From contig CM042176.1 of assembly GCA_023376005.1 (NCBI GenBank), positions 13,019,194-13,083,193 on the forward strand: 64,000 nt of DNA, given 5' to 3'. The position numbers were made by a program, and so were the translations under genes. This stretch comes from Doryteuthis pealeii. Its lineage: Eukaryota; Mollusca; Cephalopoda; Myopsida; Loliginidae. The notes under the pieces were generated by a model. The model worked only from the letters and a program-made list of their open reading frames with translations. It was not told where the DNA came from and searched no databases. Shown here in pieces: positions 1 through 15,050 of this stretch. How positions within the stretch are numbered: position 1 is the first letter of the stretch; the number at the start of each line of letters is the position of its first letter.

Positions 1-1255
1 TAGGTTTATTTAGTTTGTTTTGCAGCATATCAACACTTCTCATGTCATTTTGATAAAAGATCAAATTGGTATAAATAATTTTCATTAACTTCATTTGGTT
101 TGTTTAATGGTATAATAACCCTGTGGGCTATTTAATGCCAAAAACCGTTTAGAGTGAGATAAAAGTTTACAGTTGTATTTTTGTGGATGTATATTATATC
201 TGATTCATAATTTTTGATATATCTTTATCTCTCTCAAGGATAAAATCTGATCCATGTTAACATTCTCAAACAGATCTCTTATATTATTTGCATTGAAATA
301 TTTCTTTCTGATTGGAGCAAAAACTCCACACTCCATGAGGAAGTGTTTGGCATGTCCTGCTTGAGCATAAAAGAGTAAGTCTAGTATGGCCAAAGCTCAG
401 CCAAGCCAGTATTACTATTATTAAAATCTATGAATAGAAATAAAAGGAACTTTAAAATGGGGTCTTGTATTTTAAATACCTCAATGGACTGACACTGGAC
501 ATTTTGGAAATAATATCTAAGTAACATTACTAATGTGAACATTCCTATTTCTAATTAAAACCACAAGTAATGAATATTTAAATGAAAATAGTGGATTCAT
601 TTGAAATTCTTGTATTAATCCTAAGGGGTCTTTTTTATTCTGACACTCACTAGAGGATCTTTGTCAGAAAAGATATTTAGGTAAATGGAAAGCTTTTCCA
701 ACCAATTATAACATTAATTTTAACAGCATTTCAAACAGTCTAGAGTTATTTTATGCCAAGAGGTTAGGGAATCACATTCATTCTATGTTCACATTTTTTT
801 GTGTAGTTGTTCCTTTAGAGTTTTTCTTTTCTTTTTCAGTCCTATCAAATACAAATAATTTTTAAACAGATCTATTTGACCCATAGATGGGATCTTAAAA
901 GGTACTAGTACTTTGAGTTAAGAGTGGACCTGGGAGTAATGGCAATGAAAGGGTACTTCAAACTACCCAGAAATGGAGCCTCACCACCAGATGCAGTTTA
1001 GTGCCATATACAGGATACCAATTATAACATTGTCTGGGGTGGGAAAAAAAGAAAAAGCTTTTTATTGGCAAAATTCACCTTATTTGTTGACTGATCCTCA
1101 TCTATATATTGTACTAGTTTAATAATGTGGTCCCTAATAAAAATGTTCAAAAAATATATCTGATAAAGTGTTATCTTTATTTTTACATAATTTATGACAA
1201 TTTACCCATTGCACCATGTCACACACACAATGATATAAAAAAAACTCATACTCAC
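1..1255. other. Intron 28, partial, with repeats
   Basis: Intronic sequence of SBNO1 running off the window. Bases about 205-393 hold a LINE reverse-transcriptase C-terminal remnant (minus) and 725-1,020 a family C interspersed repeat (plus). A family C-like leader (GCATATCAAC) is at about 20-60. No coding exon found. Confidence 0.6.
205..393 (-). pseudogene. LINE C-terminal remnant
   Basis: The minus strand reads GHAKHFLMECGVFAPIRKKYFNANNIRDLFENVN, the H-x2-FLxEC-x6-R pattern typical of the region after the reverse transcriptase in non-LTR retrotransposons. A diverged second copy is at 32,590-32,770, reading [35 protein letters not shown]. No full element is present. Confidence 0.6.
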
Positions 1256-1350
1256 TGTATGTAATTCTGTGCGAGCTTTGTTAAGATCAGTGTTGCCTAC
1301 AAATATTTTTGTTTCAAGTTTTTTAACACTTTCTCCACCAGAGCCCAAAT
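1256..1350 (-). CDS. SBNO1: SBNO1 exon 28 (last exon in window)
   Basis: In the conserved frame encodes [32 protein letters not shown], parallel to the DLGSGDE...VELYT segment of vertebrate SBNO1. 95 nt, phase 1 to 0, TTGTAG acceptor, GTGAGT donor. The next exon, expected to start near the ERGMSWEEA block, is not between 1 and 1,255. Confidence 0.88.
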
Positions 1351-4300
1351 CTACAAAAAAGAACAAAAACATTTAACATTTTTAAGACTTAGAAAAATTT
1401 CATCAACATTTATTGAAACTTACAATTTCAACCCCCCCCCCCCATCCACATTAAGTAAGCCAGAAAGACTGCAAATGCTTACCCATAATTCCCATGTCCA
1501 TCGACCATTCCGTTTTGCATCCAATATTATCGCTGTTAATGTTTCCAGGAAGTACTTAAATAAGGCATTTTGTTGCTCCACAGGCATACCAAGAATTCGG
1601 TTCAAGAACTTGCTGATGTTGTTATATTCTGAAAAAGAAAGCAAGGAAATTAGAGTTGAGTTTGGAAAGAAAACGGGGAAATTAGAGTTGAGTTTGGAAA
1701 GAAAACGGGGAAATTAGAGTTGAGTTTGGAAAGAAAACGGGGAAATTAGAGTTGAGTTTGGAAAGAAAATGGGGAAATTAGAGTTGAGTTTGAAAAGAAA
1801 ACGGGGAAGTAAAAACAATGCTGACCTTTTTCCAAATAAGGTGTTCCTAGTCTTTCATCAAGACTAATTAGTCCAACGCCAATGTGAGATGTTTTGATAT
1901 CTATGAAGAAAAAAGAATAAGATTTTAATCCAGTCATGATAAATTTTAACAAAGAAAAATAACTCAAATTTGTTGCAATTTAAACTGAAAAGCAGATATT
2001 TTAAAACATTTAAAAACTACTATTTACAATGTACCAATACAAGGCAATTGATACTAACAAACTGTCTTTACATAGAAATCAAGGATTCTTATAAGCAAAT
2101 TTTTTTTCTTATTTCATTTTGTGATAGCCTAAATAGGATTGTGATACAAAGTGACAAGTCATCATCAGGAGGAAGAAAAAAATGCTTGCATCACAATACC
2201 CCCAGGAATTGCATTAGTTTATCAATGAGTATTTAATTTATAGTCATTAATACACAGATTAAATCTTATTAACGATATCTATGAAATTTGCCTCAAAACA
2301 GCTCATTAGTGCATTTATAACCCTGCAATGTGTGTTATATATCACTAAGAAATAAATATTTACATAATACATGGTGTGGTTAATTTGCATACTGGTTTTA
2401 TCAAAACTGGGTTTAATAAATAATTATTTGGTGTAACCACTTAAAATATATTTAAAATAAGTGTAATCTTTTTATGTATTATTTAATTTCATTAGTATTT
2501 ATAATTTAATATATTTCATTACATTAAAACTTAAATACTTATGCCCTTCACATTTGCTAGTATGAATGAATAATAATTTACCAAGTAAGCAGAAAATATT
2601 TACCTTCAAAGAAATCACCAGAATATTCAGTTGGTGGGGAAACAAGTGGTGATTCATAACGTAAAACAGATTTCATAACACTCTCAAGAGCAGCTCTACC
2701 ATACTAGAAGAAAAAGAAAGAAAAAGGGTTAAATAAACACAAGAAAAATAAACATTTAATATCCTATTTACAGAATTCAGTAAATAATCTAAACCAGTTT
2801 TTTTTTTTAAAAAACAGAGTTTAACATGTGAAGTGAAAAAAAAAAAAAAAAAAAGAAAAGAGAAAAGTAATTTTCTTCAAGATAAGAAATATAAATATGT
2901 ACTATTAGTTATGTTTAAATCTATATTAAGTCAATGCTAGCAGGGTGCTGACTTGAAGATGCCGGATTCAAATTGGGGTTGCTATCGGAGCCGATACGTT
3001 GCACAAGAACCCGTAATCGCCGACGAAGATATTGTATCACTGACGCCCACCCTGTACACATTCAAAAGATGTATATTACGACTGCTATGAATAAATAGAA
3101 GAAAAGTATCTAATACAATTGTGTATTAAATAGTCAATATTAGAATAGACTATTAAAACCATTTTAGAATACTGTCAAATCGATACACAAATACTGTCAA
3201 ATCGAAACACAAATACTGTTTCCCCCGAAAATAAGACAGGGCCTATACCAATTTTTATGCCGAAATATAACACTAGAGCTTATTTTGGGGGGATGTCAAG
3301 TGTTTGTGTTGCATGATATGATTATGAAGAATGCTTATTTTTTTGTTTGTCTACCACTCTCAACTAGGGCTTGTTTTGTTGGTAGCTCTAATTTTCATGG
3401 AAACTCAGTATTTGTATTAGCCTAATTGGCTTAAAAGAAATTTGGGCAATTTTCACGTTTAGTTGTCAAAATTCCTAGCAAATAAGGCAATTAGAGTAAC
3501 CTCCCTTGACTTTCACTTTGAAACAAGCCGGTAGCCCTTTTGAAAGTCTCGGTGCGAAATAAACAAATCTTAGAAACTTTTTCAAAAACAATACAACTGC
3601 ATGCTTTAACACAAAAATATCATAAAATGTGTTCTTAATAACAATTAAGTTCATTTCAGATAATGCGCGCACACAATTTTATGCTAGGAATTTTAACTAA
3701 AAGGTGAAAATTACCAAAATTTGTATATAAAATAAGTAAAAATGTTTTCTTACTTTGTTATCAAAATTAAATCTACTTAAATCTCTGGTTTCAGTTGCCC
3801 TTCGATCACCATGTGTCAAGGCTCCCTAGAAAAACAAAAAACAAACATTTAAAATGCGAAATGAAACATCCTTTATAGATTTATCTAGTTTAAAAAAAAA
3901 AAAAAACTGAAATGATATGTTGTAAAGCCAAAAGAGAAAAGCTACAGTCTTTACAAGTTAGGGTTTCATTTATTATCCTATATCACCTCATTCCACCCAG
4001 CCAGAAGTCACATTTGTTTTCCAAATCTGCCCCAAATGATAGCCTTTGTTTAAATGAAATATTAAACATATTTAGAAGTCTTTGATTTATAGGAAATAAC
4101 AGGTAACTTTAAATGAAAAGGACATTTTTAACCATTTTTTGATAAATCCATATAGGAATGGGACTCTGAACCTGGAAAATTCTCAACAGAATGTTAAGAG
4201 TTAAATAAAAAGGCCATTTTTAGCATTTTTGATAGATCCCTATAGGAATGGGACTCTGGACTTGGAAAATTCTCAACAGGATGTTAAGAGTTAAACTAAT

Positions 4301-6383
4301 TGCTTGGAGAGTAATTATGATAAATATCTCTTCTCATAAGATATGCATAGATAAATAAAGTACACAATAATAAATATCTCTTCTCATAAACATATATAAA
4401 GTACACAATATAATAAAAGATAACATGCGCATAAAAATGAAACTTACCAAACTTTCAAGCCGTTTAGCTACTGTGGATGCAAACCTCCTTTCTCCAGCCA
4501 ATGCAGATATGAGGAAAATATATTCAGGTGCACTCACTTGATTGGATCGATGTGTTCGTCCTAAAATGAATAAAAAAGAAATTATATATATATATAAATA
4601 ATACACATGTTCCTTAATTTTCTGGCCGTTATCATCTTGCAACACCTGGTTAAAAATGAAATTGTCCAAGATGAAATGCAAAAATGTAAATCCTGATTAT
4701 CTGGTGTTGCTTATCTGCCAAATTATTTTTTATGAGTGCTAAAATATTATTTTTTTTATAAAGGGGAGAAAAAGGACATGCTACACAGAAAAAATATATG
4801 AGAGAGAGCGAGAGCGAGAGAGAGAGCGAGAGAGAGAGAGCGAGAGAGAGAGAGCGAGAGAGAGAGCGAGAGAGAGCGAGAGAGCGCGCGCAAGCAAAAG
4901 CAATAATGCTAATCGGTTTCGATTGAACATAATGAAAAGAAAAGAAAGTTAAATAAACATACTTTTTACATATTTAATTATTTAGCAATAGCTCTTAAGT
5001 AAACATATCAAATGTTATAGCAATTATGTATAATTAAATTATCATACTGTAGTATATCCACAAGTCTTGCTAGTAATATATATGGACAAGCACAAATAAT
5101 AATTGTTTCAGATAAGTTGCTGTTTTAATATTTCTTTCTTTATAGGAAAGGCTAATATATCGAATTTTATGCCTAGCGTTTTATTTTTGACTAACACACT
5201 TTATTCACAGTGTAACTCCAGTGTCACTGTAGATATTAACTCATGTTTATATCTTTTTACCCTATTGTTTACTGCTAATAGTCCTAACTCCAGTTTCTTT
5301 GAAAAACATTAAGTTGAATTTGCTTACAGATTTTGATTTTCGATAATCTAAAATGGTACCCGTGGACTTATACTAAATTAAAACTTGGATTTTTTTTTGT
5401 GTGGTGGACCTGTAGATCTTGTCAGATCATCCACCTGCGTTCCCCAAAGTCTCCCAGTCATCTTGCCTCGGCTTGTCACTGATACTTGACTTTGGGGAAG
5501 GAGAGCATGCGGTGCGTGTCGCACAAGCACGCAACATGTAAAACAAAAAACATGTGCAGATATTTCTACAAGTCTCAGAGTGATGGCGGAACGGTGAGGT
5601 GTGCAGGCCTGACGGGCTGGAAGCACGCAGATGTGAACCTATATACGGCGTGATTCGTGACCTACTTAACGTCACCACCTAGCTGATTGGCCAGCAATGT
5701 GCCTCGTTGAGGTTGTAGATGAATGAGCAGCCCCTTGGTTAACACCCAGCCATTTTGGGAAGTGTCTAGAAAATATGACCTAAACAAATGCCGATTCAGT
5801 TATTAAGCTGGCCAGAAACCAGCAGTTCAACGGATGTCCACATAAGCCGGGCAAAAACAAGAAAATACTACAACACAAAACAAGGCTAAGAATAGCCACC
5901 TGGAATTTCTGGACACCTCCCGATCTCAAGAGATTGGGAAACCCCAAACTACGAACTGGTATCGTGACAGGGGAGCATGTCGATATGGGGCCGACATCGA
6001 TGCCCTTGCGGAAGTCAGTTTCAGCTATAAGGACCAATTGTCAGAAGGGGGTGGGCTGGATACACATCCTCATGGAAAGACAGGCCGATGGTAGCTGTAA
6101 GAAGTTTGAGGTAAGATGCCCTCCATTTCTGAAGCAACACATGACGGACACCATGGAAACATTTTCTACATTGAAGTCTGACCTGTGTGGCAGGGCCTGT
6201 ATGTCGAGGGTTTCATATGTGTGACAGGGTACATAAAAACATGCTGGATCCGTGGGCCGTCTGCGTGCTCACAACTGGACTACTTGTAGAATGGCCTTAT
6301 TCTGTGAAGAAGCGGCAATCCTGTGTTTTTTTCCTTTTTTCTTAATATACTACATACCGTCAGATTCACTTCCTTTCTTCACA

Positions 6384-6424
<41 letters not shown>

Positions 6425-9400
6425 ACTGTTGTGAAAATATTTGATATAATTCTCATGTCACACAGCATTAACAGAACTACTTTAAATATTTTGTCTATGG
6501 CATTAGAAATAAAATAAATTTCTAGTAAATTTTACTATTAAGAGAATTCTGATTTTATTATTTTTTAATTTTAGAATTGCATGAAAAACAAAAAACTAAC
6601 ACCTTAAAGCTGATTACTATTAACTAGCAAAAAGAGGTACCCTCCTTATTTGAAACGGGGGGGGGGGGGAGAGAGAGAGAGAGAGAGAGAGAAGAGAGAG
6701 TATAATCAGAGAACAGAACAGTTTAGACGCAAGCTCTTCTCATCACTCCCAGCTTTCACTGTTAAATTTTCCTTATTTAACTAAATTAGACAGTAAAGAA
6801 TAAAACTATTGTCCAAGTTAAAACCTCTGAAAATTATCCTTTCATTTTTTATTTTTATTTATTGAAAATAAAACCAAACATTTAAATAAACAGGAAGAAG
6901 CAATCTAATAGCCAATTGGCTTGGATAAGGTTAGAATTACAAAAAGAATATTGCATTTAAATGTTAGCTTCTTTGGGATTTTGGTAAACTTACCAAACTG
7001 TTGAATAGCTCTGTCAGCACTCCAAGGCAGTTCTAATGTTATATGAACCCGTCTCCTCTGATTACGAGCTCGTCTGTCAGCTTGAAGAGAAATTCCAGAG
7101 CTGGCAGCTTCAGAGATAATAGCAATATTCTGCAAGAAAAGAGAAATAAATTAAGAAAATTACCAATTTTTTGATTTTCATAATTTTACAAGTTACAACC
7201 CCTGCATTCCTGGAGGACAACTCAAGACCATTTTCTTTTCTTTATAGAAAAGATCTTTTTACTGAACAGACCCCCCCCCCCAACTTTCCCTATTTTTAAG
7301 GCAATGGTTACACATATGGTCTTTCTTCTATAGTGAAAATGGTTTATGTACCTTTAACATAAAATCAACTTTTTTTCTTTTTTTTTTGATTAATGTGGCT
7401 GGCCTGATGATGAGCCATGTATTATGTAGTCCACCTTTTGGCAAAGGTTACCCATGCCCAGTCTAGACAGTGATCATATCTTGAAACTTAAAATCTTGTT
7501 TCATGACAGTAAAAATTTATTTACCCTAATTCCAGCACACAAAATATCTTTTTAACAGCTAGTTTTTGGCACTCATGCTGACAATGGAACACCTGGTGTT
7601 GTTGAAAGCCTCAATAAACAAAGTGTTTCTCTACAACACTACATTATGACTGTCAGTTTTTATTTTCATTTTTTTAATTCTTGTAAATGCTCTGAACATA
7701 AATGTATTATATTACAAAGAAAATTCCTTTGGGGATGAAACTTACTTTTTCACCATCCATAAATCGCTGCTTTTCAGTCAGATTTAATATTTCAAGAGGA
7801 ACATCAAGTTCACTTCTAGATTCGTAACTGACACCACCATCTTCATTGGATACAACTCTGCCTTTGCGTCCAGTCATCTTGAGGAGAGAGAATAAAAAGA
7901 AAAGGTTATTTTAAATAGAAATGCAAAAGACATTTTTTTTTTTTTAAAAAATGAAAAAATTGTTTATTATTTTTTTTATTTGTTCTATCAAACCGTTAAC
8001 CGTTTAATTAAATTTCATGGCCATTTTCATAATTATGTTAATAATCCACCCCAAAATAAAATTGATCCTGGGTCACTGAGGGTTGGCATGATGTTCAGGG
8101 GTCACTGAGGGAGTATTTGCCTCTTGCAACACTAGGAGAGATTTTTCTTTCTTTCTTTTTTTTTCCAAAAAGCTGCTCTCTGCAGTTAACACTCATAATT
8201 TTTTTTTTGACAGTATATATCCACTTTCAGCAGGTAAGGGTTAAAAAATTGCATTTGCAAAAATTTGTTATTTAGAAAAAAACAAAAAAAACATGTATCA
8301 CAGAAAAAATATTTCTTTCAATTTTCCCTTAAGATTTCACATTTACACATTTTTACAGTAGAGCAAGATCCAAATTTTTACCTCGGCCACATTTTCTGGT
8401 CCTCCAAGTTCATCAATTAAATGGTCCAAAGTGTTTGGCGGAAGAATGTCAGAGAGTTTCTCAATACTTTCAAGTAGTTCCCGTTTCATTGCAATTGCTT
8501 GGTCTATACTGTCCATGCCTGACAAAAAATAGTTTTAGATATGAATAAAAAATGTGCACAATCAAATATAAAAGAGAAAACATCAAATACAACAGAATGT
8601 GGATCAGAAATTAAACGGGTTGTAGACAATTTCTTGTGGTTGTAGCAGTCAGTCCTTAATTTTTACCAAAAGTTGAAAGAATATCTTAAAAAACTAACAG
8701 CTATGAATCATTTTTAACAATGATATAAAGCCCATATATTGTTAATACACTTAGTACAGGTAAATCAGCCAGGGTTTAACATTGGGGCTACCCCACTCCT
8801 GAAACAACCTAGACTGCATTGAGAATCAGAGTCAATCCTTGATGCCTTAACTACCCAGGAGAGGGGATGGTTGACAAAACATACATTTTTGACACCACAC
8901 ACCAAAACTAAACTTATCTTGTGGCATCCTGCTTTCTCAAATAGGGTGGGGGAGGCAACTGGTAAGTAAATATCCATACATTTAATTTTATATGAAAAAT
9001 ATAAAAAATAAAAATCAATGTAGTTTTTTTTCTGAAGCAAATGAAAAAGTAACACCTATATAGCTTACTAGCAGCGGCTACTCGGTGAAGCCCGGGTAGT
9101 GGAGATAAAAATATGGTTTAATAATCGTCTGCAGATCTATTACTACTGAATAGCGAGAGTAAAACAAAACATGCAGTGACCTTTTGTTGGTATCAGCCAA
9201 ATAGTGAGGGAGTCTATCTCCTTCTCACTAGTACTAGACCAGGGAGATACAACTCCTAGGTGAATGACTAAGCTAAACCAACACATCTTTATGCACCAAA
9301 TTCCCTAATTTTTTTCTCGTTAAAAAGGCACTTGGCCAGAAAATAGATTTTTTAAATAAATGCATATTTTTCTTTTAAAAAACTTTTAAATGACAGGTTG

Positions 9401-9824
9401 GTTGGATTTTACAGCATGTCAACCCTTGTTGGGTTATTTTATGCTGAAGACATTTTGTTTTACTCATTCTTGATGGGTATTCAATTTTTTCTATTTAACC
9501 CACAGATGATACCCTAACAGGTACTACCAGTCCATTAAATGACAGGAAGCAGACTTAATAGACAGCAATGAAGCGAGGGATTTAGAAATAAATAAAAACT
9601 TACTTGTATTATTAAAAGTATCGTTATCAGCAGAAGCCAAAGGATTATTTTTCTTTAGTAAGCCAACAGCAGCTAAAGCTTTATCAAACTGAGCATCCAT
9701 ATCTTTATCACTATTCTTCTTTTTCTTTTTCTTTTTTTTCTTCTGTTTATTTTTAGATCTGGCCTTTGACTTCTTCAGCCAGGGATCTGAGGGGGGAAAA
9801 TAAAAGTCAAAGATAATTATTTTG

Positions 9825-9866
<42 letters not shown>

Positions 9867-10135
9867 GGATACAATATAGAGAAAATTAAAAACTCATTTA
9901 ACAATGCAAACATTAAATATACCCCCCCCCCGTCCAACAAAAAAATTAGAAGACTTAATATAATTTTCTTTCTAAACAGTCTACAAAAGAAAGTTTCCAA
10001 AGTTTATTTAAAAATTACAATTATTGGAGAAATTAGGATTAACTATTTTACTAGAAAGAATGAGGTGAGCTAATTATGGTAGACATTTTTTTTAATAGAC
10101 TTCCTTGAACTTGAAATTTACTATCAAGGCTGATA

Positions 10136-10166
<31 letters not shown>

Positions 10167-12909
10167 GGATTTTTTGCCAGTAGTGTAATATATTTCCAGA
10201 AAAAAAAAAAGAAAAAAAAGCCTGATAAAATCAAAAATACTAATAGAAAAAATTCATATTCAATGGTAAGATAAAGAATTTAAGAGGGAAACAGATAATT
10301 ACTTTATAGAATTTGATTTGTATATAGATATTGCATATGTTTTATGCAAAGTGCTTTTTTTTTAAAATGTTGATATGAAAGATAATAAAAAAAATACAGT
10401 TTTTGTAGAGAACCTGTCTAACACCCCCCACCCCAACAGATGATTTATTATTATAAAAAATAATACAGTTTTTGTAGAGAACCTGTCTACACCCCCCACC
10501 CCAACAGATGATTTAAGGTACTCACCATCATCACTGTCTGATCCCGATCCAAAAGGATTGAAGTCATCGGAGTCAGAATCCGAAGATTCTGATGGACTGA
10601 GACTTGTGTCACTACTGTCAGATTCAGAAGAATCCGTCTTTTCACATTTTATCCGCTTGGCATTCCCATCTTGTTGATTTCCTAGAAAACAACACAATTC
10701 CAATCATCAGAAGAACTTCAACGGTTTAAAAAAAAAAAAAAAAAAATTTACATACATGGTGTTAAGAATACAAACACCTCTTCTCCAATAGAAGAATTTT
10801 GCCACTCCACCATTTATTATATAATTTACTAGAGAAGCTTTGCAAAGTTGGGATTTTACCCAAAGTTCTGGCCAGAAAGTAACAACAGAGCCATAAAATT
10901 GGTGTTCCATTCAACATATTCGCATCCCAAAGTTCAACACACTTGAACATCATTTGTCAAAATTTAATAAATGTCCGTTTTTATTTTGGGTGGATGAAGA
11001 GAACCTTTCAGCAACATCTATATCAAACCAACTCAAAAATATATTACTAAGTCAGATTTAAATCAAGAAATTAATATTTCTACTTGTTAATTACTTTTTT
11101 TCTTTTCTTTTTAATACTAAAAGAAAATTTCTAACTAGTTTTAATCAACCATTAGAACCGTGAACCTTAAATGACTATAGACCTCTAAACACACAGGGCT
11201 AGGAAACAGCTAAAAATGTATTTACCGAACCCTCCATACAAGCATAAGGTCAATTTCTTAAGCAGATTTTAACAGGTTTGAATTCAGAGTTTTCCTTATA
11301 GAATGGTCACCTAGCCAAGGTTAAAGAGCTCAGTCTGCCCAACTATTTATCCATAGCTGGCGGGAGAGTACTTGGATGCATACATTTCCCAAGGGATATT
11401 AGCAGGTCCATTTCCTACAACTAACCCTTACACGACACGCCTTCATTGTTAAAAAACAGGTTACAACATTCTATTGACAATTTAAAATATACTGAAAAAG
11501 AATAAAAATTATTTCTCTGTCCAATTGGACACATAGCATAGTGGATAAAGGCGTTGAGTTAAGACAGTTCTAAGTGACAGTTATCTCTAGGCTGCAGGTT
11601 CAATCCTGGTCAGGGGCAGCAGTAACATAGAATAATAATTAACACAGCTTAACGCCTGTATCCCAGCTATGGTTAGCAGAATGAGAAAAGGATACCCCCA
11701 TGGATTGAATAAAGAATTGGGTTCAAAGTTCCGTGATGGCTCCTGATTACAACAAGAAAGTCCCCAAGTTCAAAAAAGAAATACCTGAAGAAGGCCGGAG
11801 GGCACATCGGCTGAAATGTTGTACAGATAACAATATGAGGACAATAGTCTGAATAATCCAAATAAGAATAAAATCAGATATGACATTTCAACATTGGTAA
11901 TAGTGATGTAGAAATAGGGAATCTCTGGTTGGAATTCTGGCCATTAGGGTTCAAAGGGTTAAGAAACATTCTGTTGCTTAGATTGTTTGCACTTTTGGAT
12001 TTGTAGAGATTTAATTTTCAAATTCAGGTGACTTTTGTGACACCTAGCAAAAAGTTGGGCAGAAGTTCAAAAGCAGCCAATAAGGTTGTTGACTGCCCTG
12101 TATAAAATAATTATCAAATCAGGATATTTTTTTTAGTAGTAGTAGTAGTAAAAAAAAAAAAAAAAAAAAGTTGGTGGTGTGGCCTATTGTCAGTATCAGC
12201 CGGACAACAAGGGAGGCTATTTCCTTTTCACTAGCACTAGACCAGGGAGATTGTTTTTGCTGAGGTGGAGTGCCACACAGTCAGCTCCCCACTGATCAGA
12301 TTACCGAATCTGTGCTACTCATATTCTGAATTGGCAGTGGCGGGGCGGGGACCGGTATTGAACCAGGAACCTTGTGATTCCTAGGTGAGTGCTCTTCTGA
12401 CAGAGCTAAACTAGCCCCTTAAATACTAACAATGGCTTCAAAAATTTACTCCGATATAAAACCCAATTTACAAAATGTTTACCTTTCTTTCGTTTTGATC
12501 CACTATTCCAAGAGGAATCATCATTGGAGAAGTTATCATTACCAAAATTTAGAAAATCCAAGGTCTTCCGTCGGTCAGGAGCTGGAAAATGTTTTTCCAC
12601 TAACGTTTGGAAGACACCTCTGTAGAGAAGAAAAAAAAAGAAAAGCATAAAATTAGCAGGAATTTCATAAACCATAAAAATACATTTTAGAATTAAATAC
12701 TATTAACCAGTTTCAAAGTTTATTCATTTGCTCTGAATGTGACTACCACACAATACATAACCTCACTCATGGTACAATGCCAATTGTAATCAAAGGGTTA
12801 ACAGGGTGTGATTAGGTTACAATCTTCTATAGACAATTTAGAATATATTAAAAGAAAAGAATAAAATTGCAACATTCTATTTGCAACAGCGATATAGATA
12901 TGCCACCAC

Positions 12910-12948
<39 letters not shown>

Positions 12949-14996
12949 TGCTAAAGCAACCAAAAACATTTGCTGAGCAAAAAGTGAATGTGCAGGTGAT
13001 AACAGTACAGTAATCAGTTGGTTCAAGATTTTGTTTCACAGCATTTCAACCTCAGTGGGTCATTTAATGCCGGCAAAGTTTTGAAATGAATTCATTCTTA
13101 ATATAAACACATTTTTCTATTTAACCCATAGATGGGACCCTAACAGGTACTACCACTCCGGGTCAGAGAGGACCAGGGAGCAATAGAGTTTAACATCATA
13201 CCCAGGACATGAAGACCCTCAGCCACTGCCTTCTAGCACCTATATGATAAAAAGAGCTTGGGGCAATCATATAGGTGCTAGGGCTTGACATGACCTAAGT
13301 AAAGGTCTAAGTGGAGTGTTGCAGGTCATGGACTGGTCATCCATCAAGACTCCGTCCTTAAGCATCACGGGTTGCACACTGAGAAAGGAGCAAACTTATT
13401 CTCTTAAGTCCAGTGTAATTCATCCCCATTCACAACCTCAGCAAAAGCATTTGGAACTGTTGAATTGTGACATGTTATCAAAATATTGTTACTGCTACAA
13501 CATTAACCCTGAGTTGGTTGAGCCGGCTCCAACCAACGAATTCACCTGTGGTTAATTCACAGAAAGAGCAACAAGGGAATAAGAAATTCACAAGTGGTTG
13601 CCAAATCCCACATGAATATCTCAGTCAGGAGGAGATGCTTTGTTTGCTGCAGATTTTTACAGATGCAGTAACAAGAATGCCAAAGGCCGTTGATCCTGAC
13701 AATAAATACACCCTTTGGATTGTGGCCCTAATACCACACTGGGTGTGATGAGGAGGGTTGGACTTTAGAAACAGCGTACTAAATGGCCGTTGAGCAAAGA
13801 GCTTCCTCCGCACTTTTGAAGTACTACCTGTTTCATAGTCAGATCATCGGCGACCAACCTGGCAACTCCACAGATTTTGTTGAGACACCCCGCAGGACAA
13901 AATACCAAAATATTGTAAAACTTTGGACGCAAACTAGTCATAGGTAAAACAAAACAAAAAGCAAACTTACTTAGCAGTAGATACAAAATCATTCAACTCC
14001 CCTCCATGTTCCTCCAATTGTTCCAGTGTTCGTGCTTCACCGGTTGATTGCAGACCAATGACAACACACTGAGGAAAAGAAAAGCAATTATCTTAATTAA
14101 AAATGTCCACCTTCAATGTTGGATTTGAAATTTGGTGAAACTTTAATACTGACAGTTATCAATAAGTAGAGTAGCAAGAGCACAGAAGGAGGAGGGTAAA
14201 AAAAAAAAAAAAAAGAGCACAGAAGGAGGAGGGTTAAAAAAAAAAAAGAGCACAGAAGGAGGAGGGTTAAAAAAAAAAAAGAGCACAGAAGGAGGAGGGG
14301 AAAAAAAAGAGCACAGAAGGAGGAGGGAAAAAAAGAGCATAGAAGGAGGAGGGGGGAAAAAAGAGCATAGAAGGAGAGGGGGAAAAAAGAGCATAGAAGG
14401 AGGAGGGAAAAGAGAAGTTATAAAAACCGCTGATTATATTGATTATTTTACAAGTATTTGATAATTGCCATCCCAAAACAATTTCCAATAATTACCTTTC
14501 CATTTTTGACAGCTTCTCTTGTCAGTTTCACACAATGTGCAACTTTAGCTGATATACAAAGATATTTGAAAAAGCGTTGATGGGCAGACCAAAATTGGCC
14601 CCACATGGATTTTTTCATCCGCTGTTCAGCTCCAATCAAATCTGCGGCATTTTGGAACAATTCTCGAGCACGAACCCACTAAAGGATTAAAAAAAAAAAA
14701 AAAAAAAGAAAAAAAAGAAGTTAAAAACAAAAACTCAAATACAAATTATAAACTTTTTTATTTTGTAAGTTACTAAATGTGCTATTTCTTTTCCATAAAT
14801 TCCACCATACACATACGTGTGAAAGAAACTAAAATGGCCCTTTTTACGGATACAAGCACCTAACTCCGGTCACCTAAAAAATCTTGGCTTAGATGACATT
14901 CTTTCAATCACGCTGAAGGTCTATCAAATAAACCAAAACGCTATGTTGACTACACCATCAAGAATAAATTCATCTTTTTGGAATACTTTGTTTTTC

Positions 14997-15050
<54 letters not shown>

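Noticed and set aside
7401..7430. Plus-strand CTGATGATGAG as a hammerhead
   Set aside because: No GAAA after a closable stem II and no stem I partner.
13316..13813. Overlapping plus and minus ORFs of 62-93 codons in intron 16
   Set aside because: Located in family C repeat sequence and its flank; no family resemblance or splice signals.
14143..14488. Pro/Phe-rich minus ORFs
   Set aside because: Frame read-through of the AGAAGGAGGAGGG minisatellite and its A runs.
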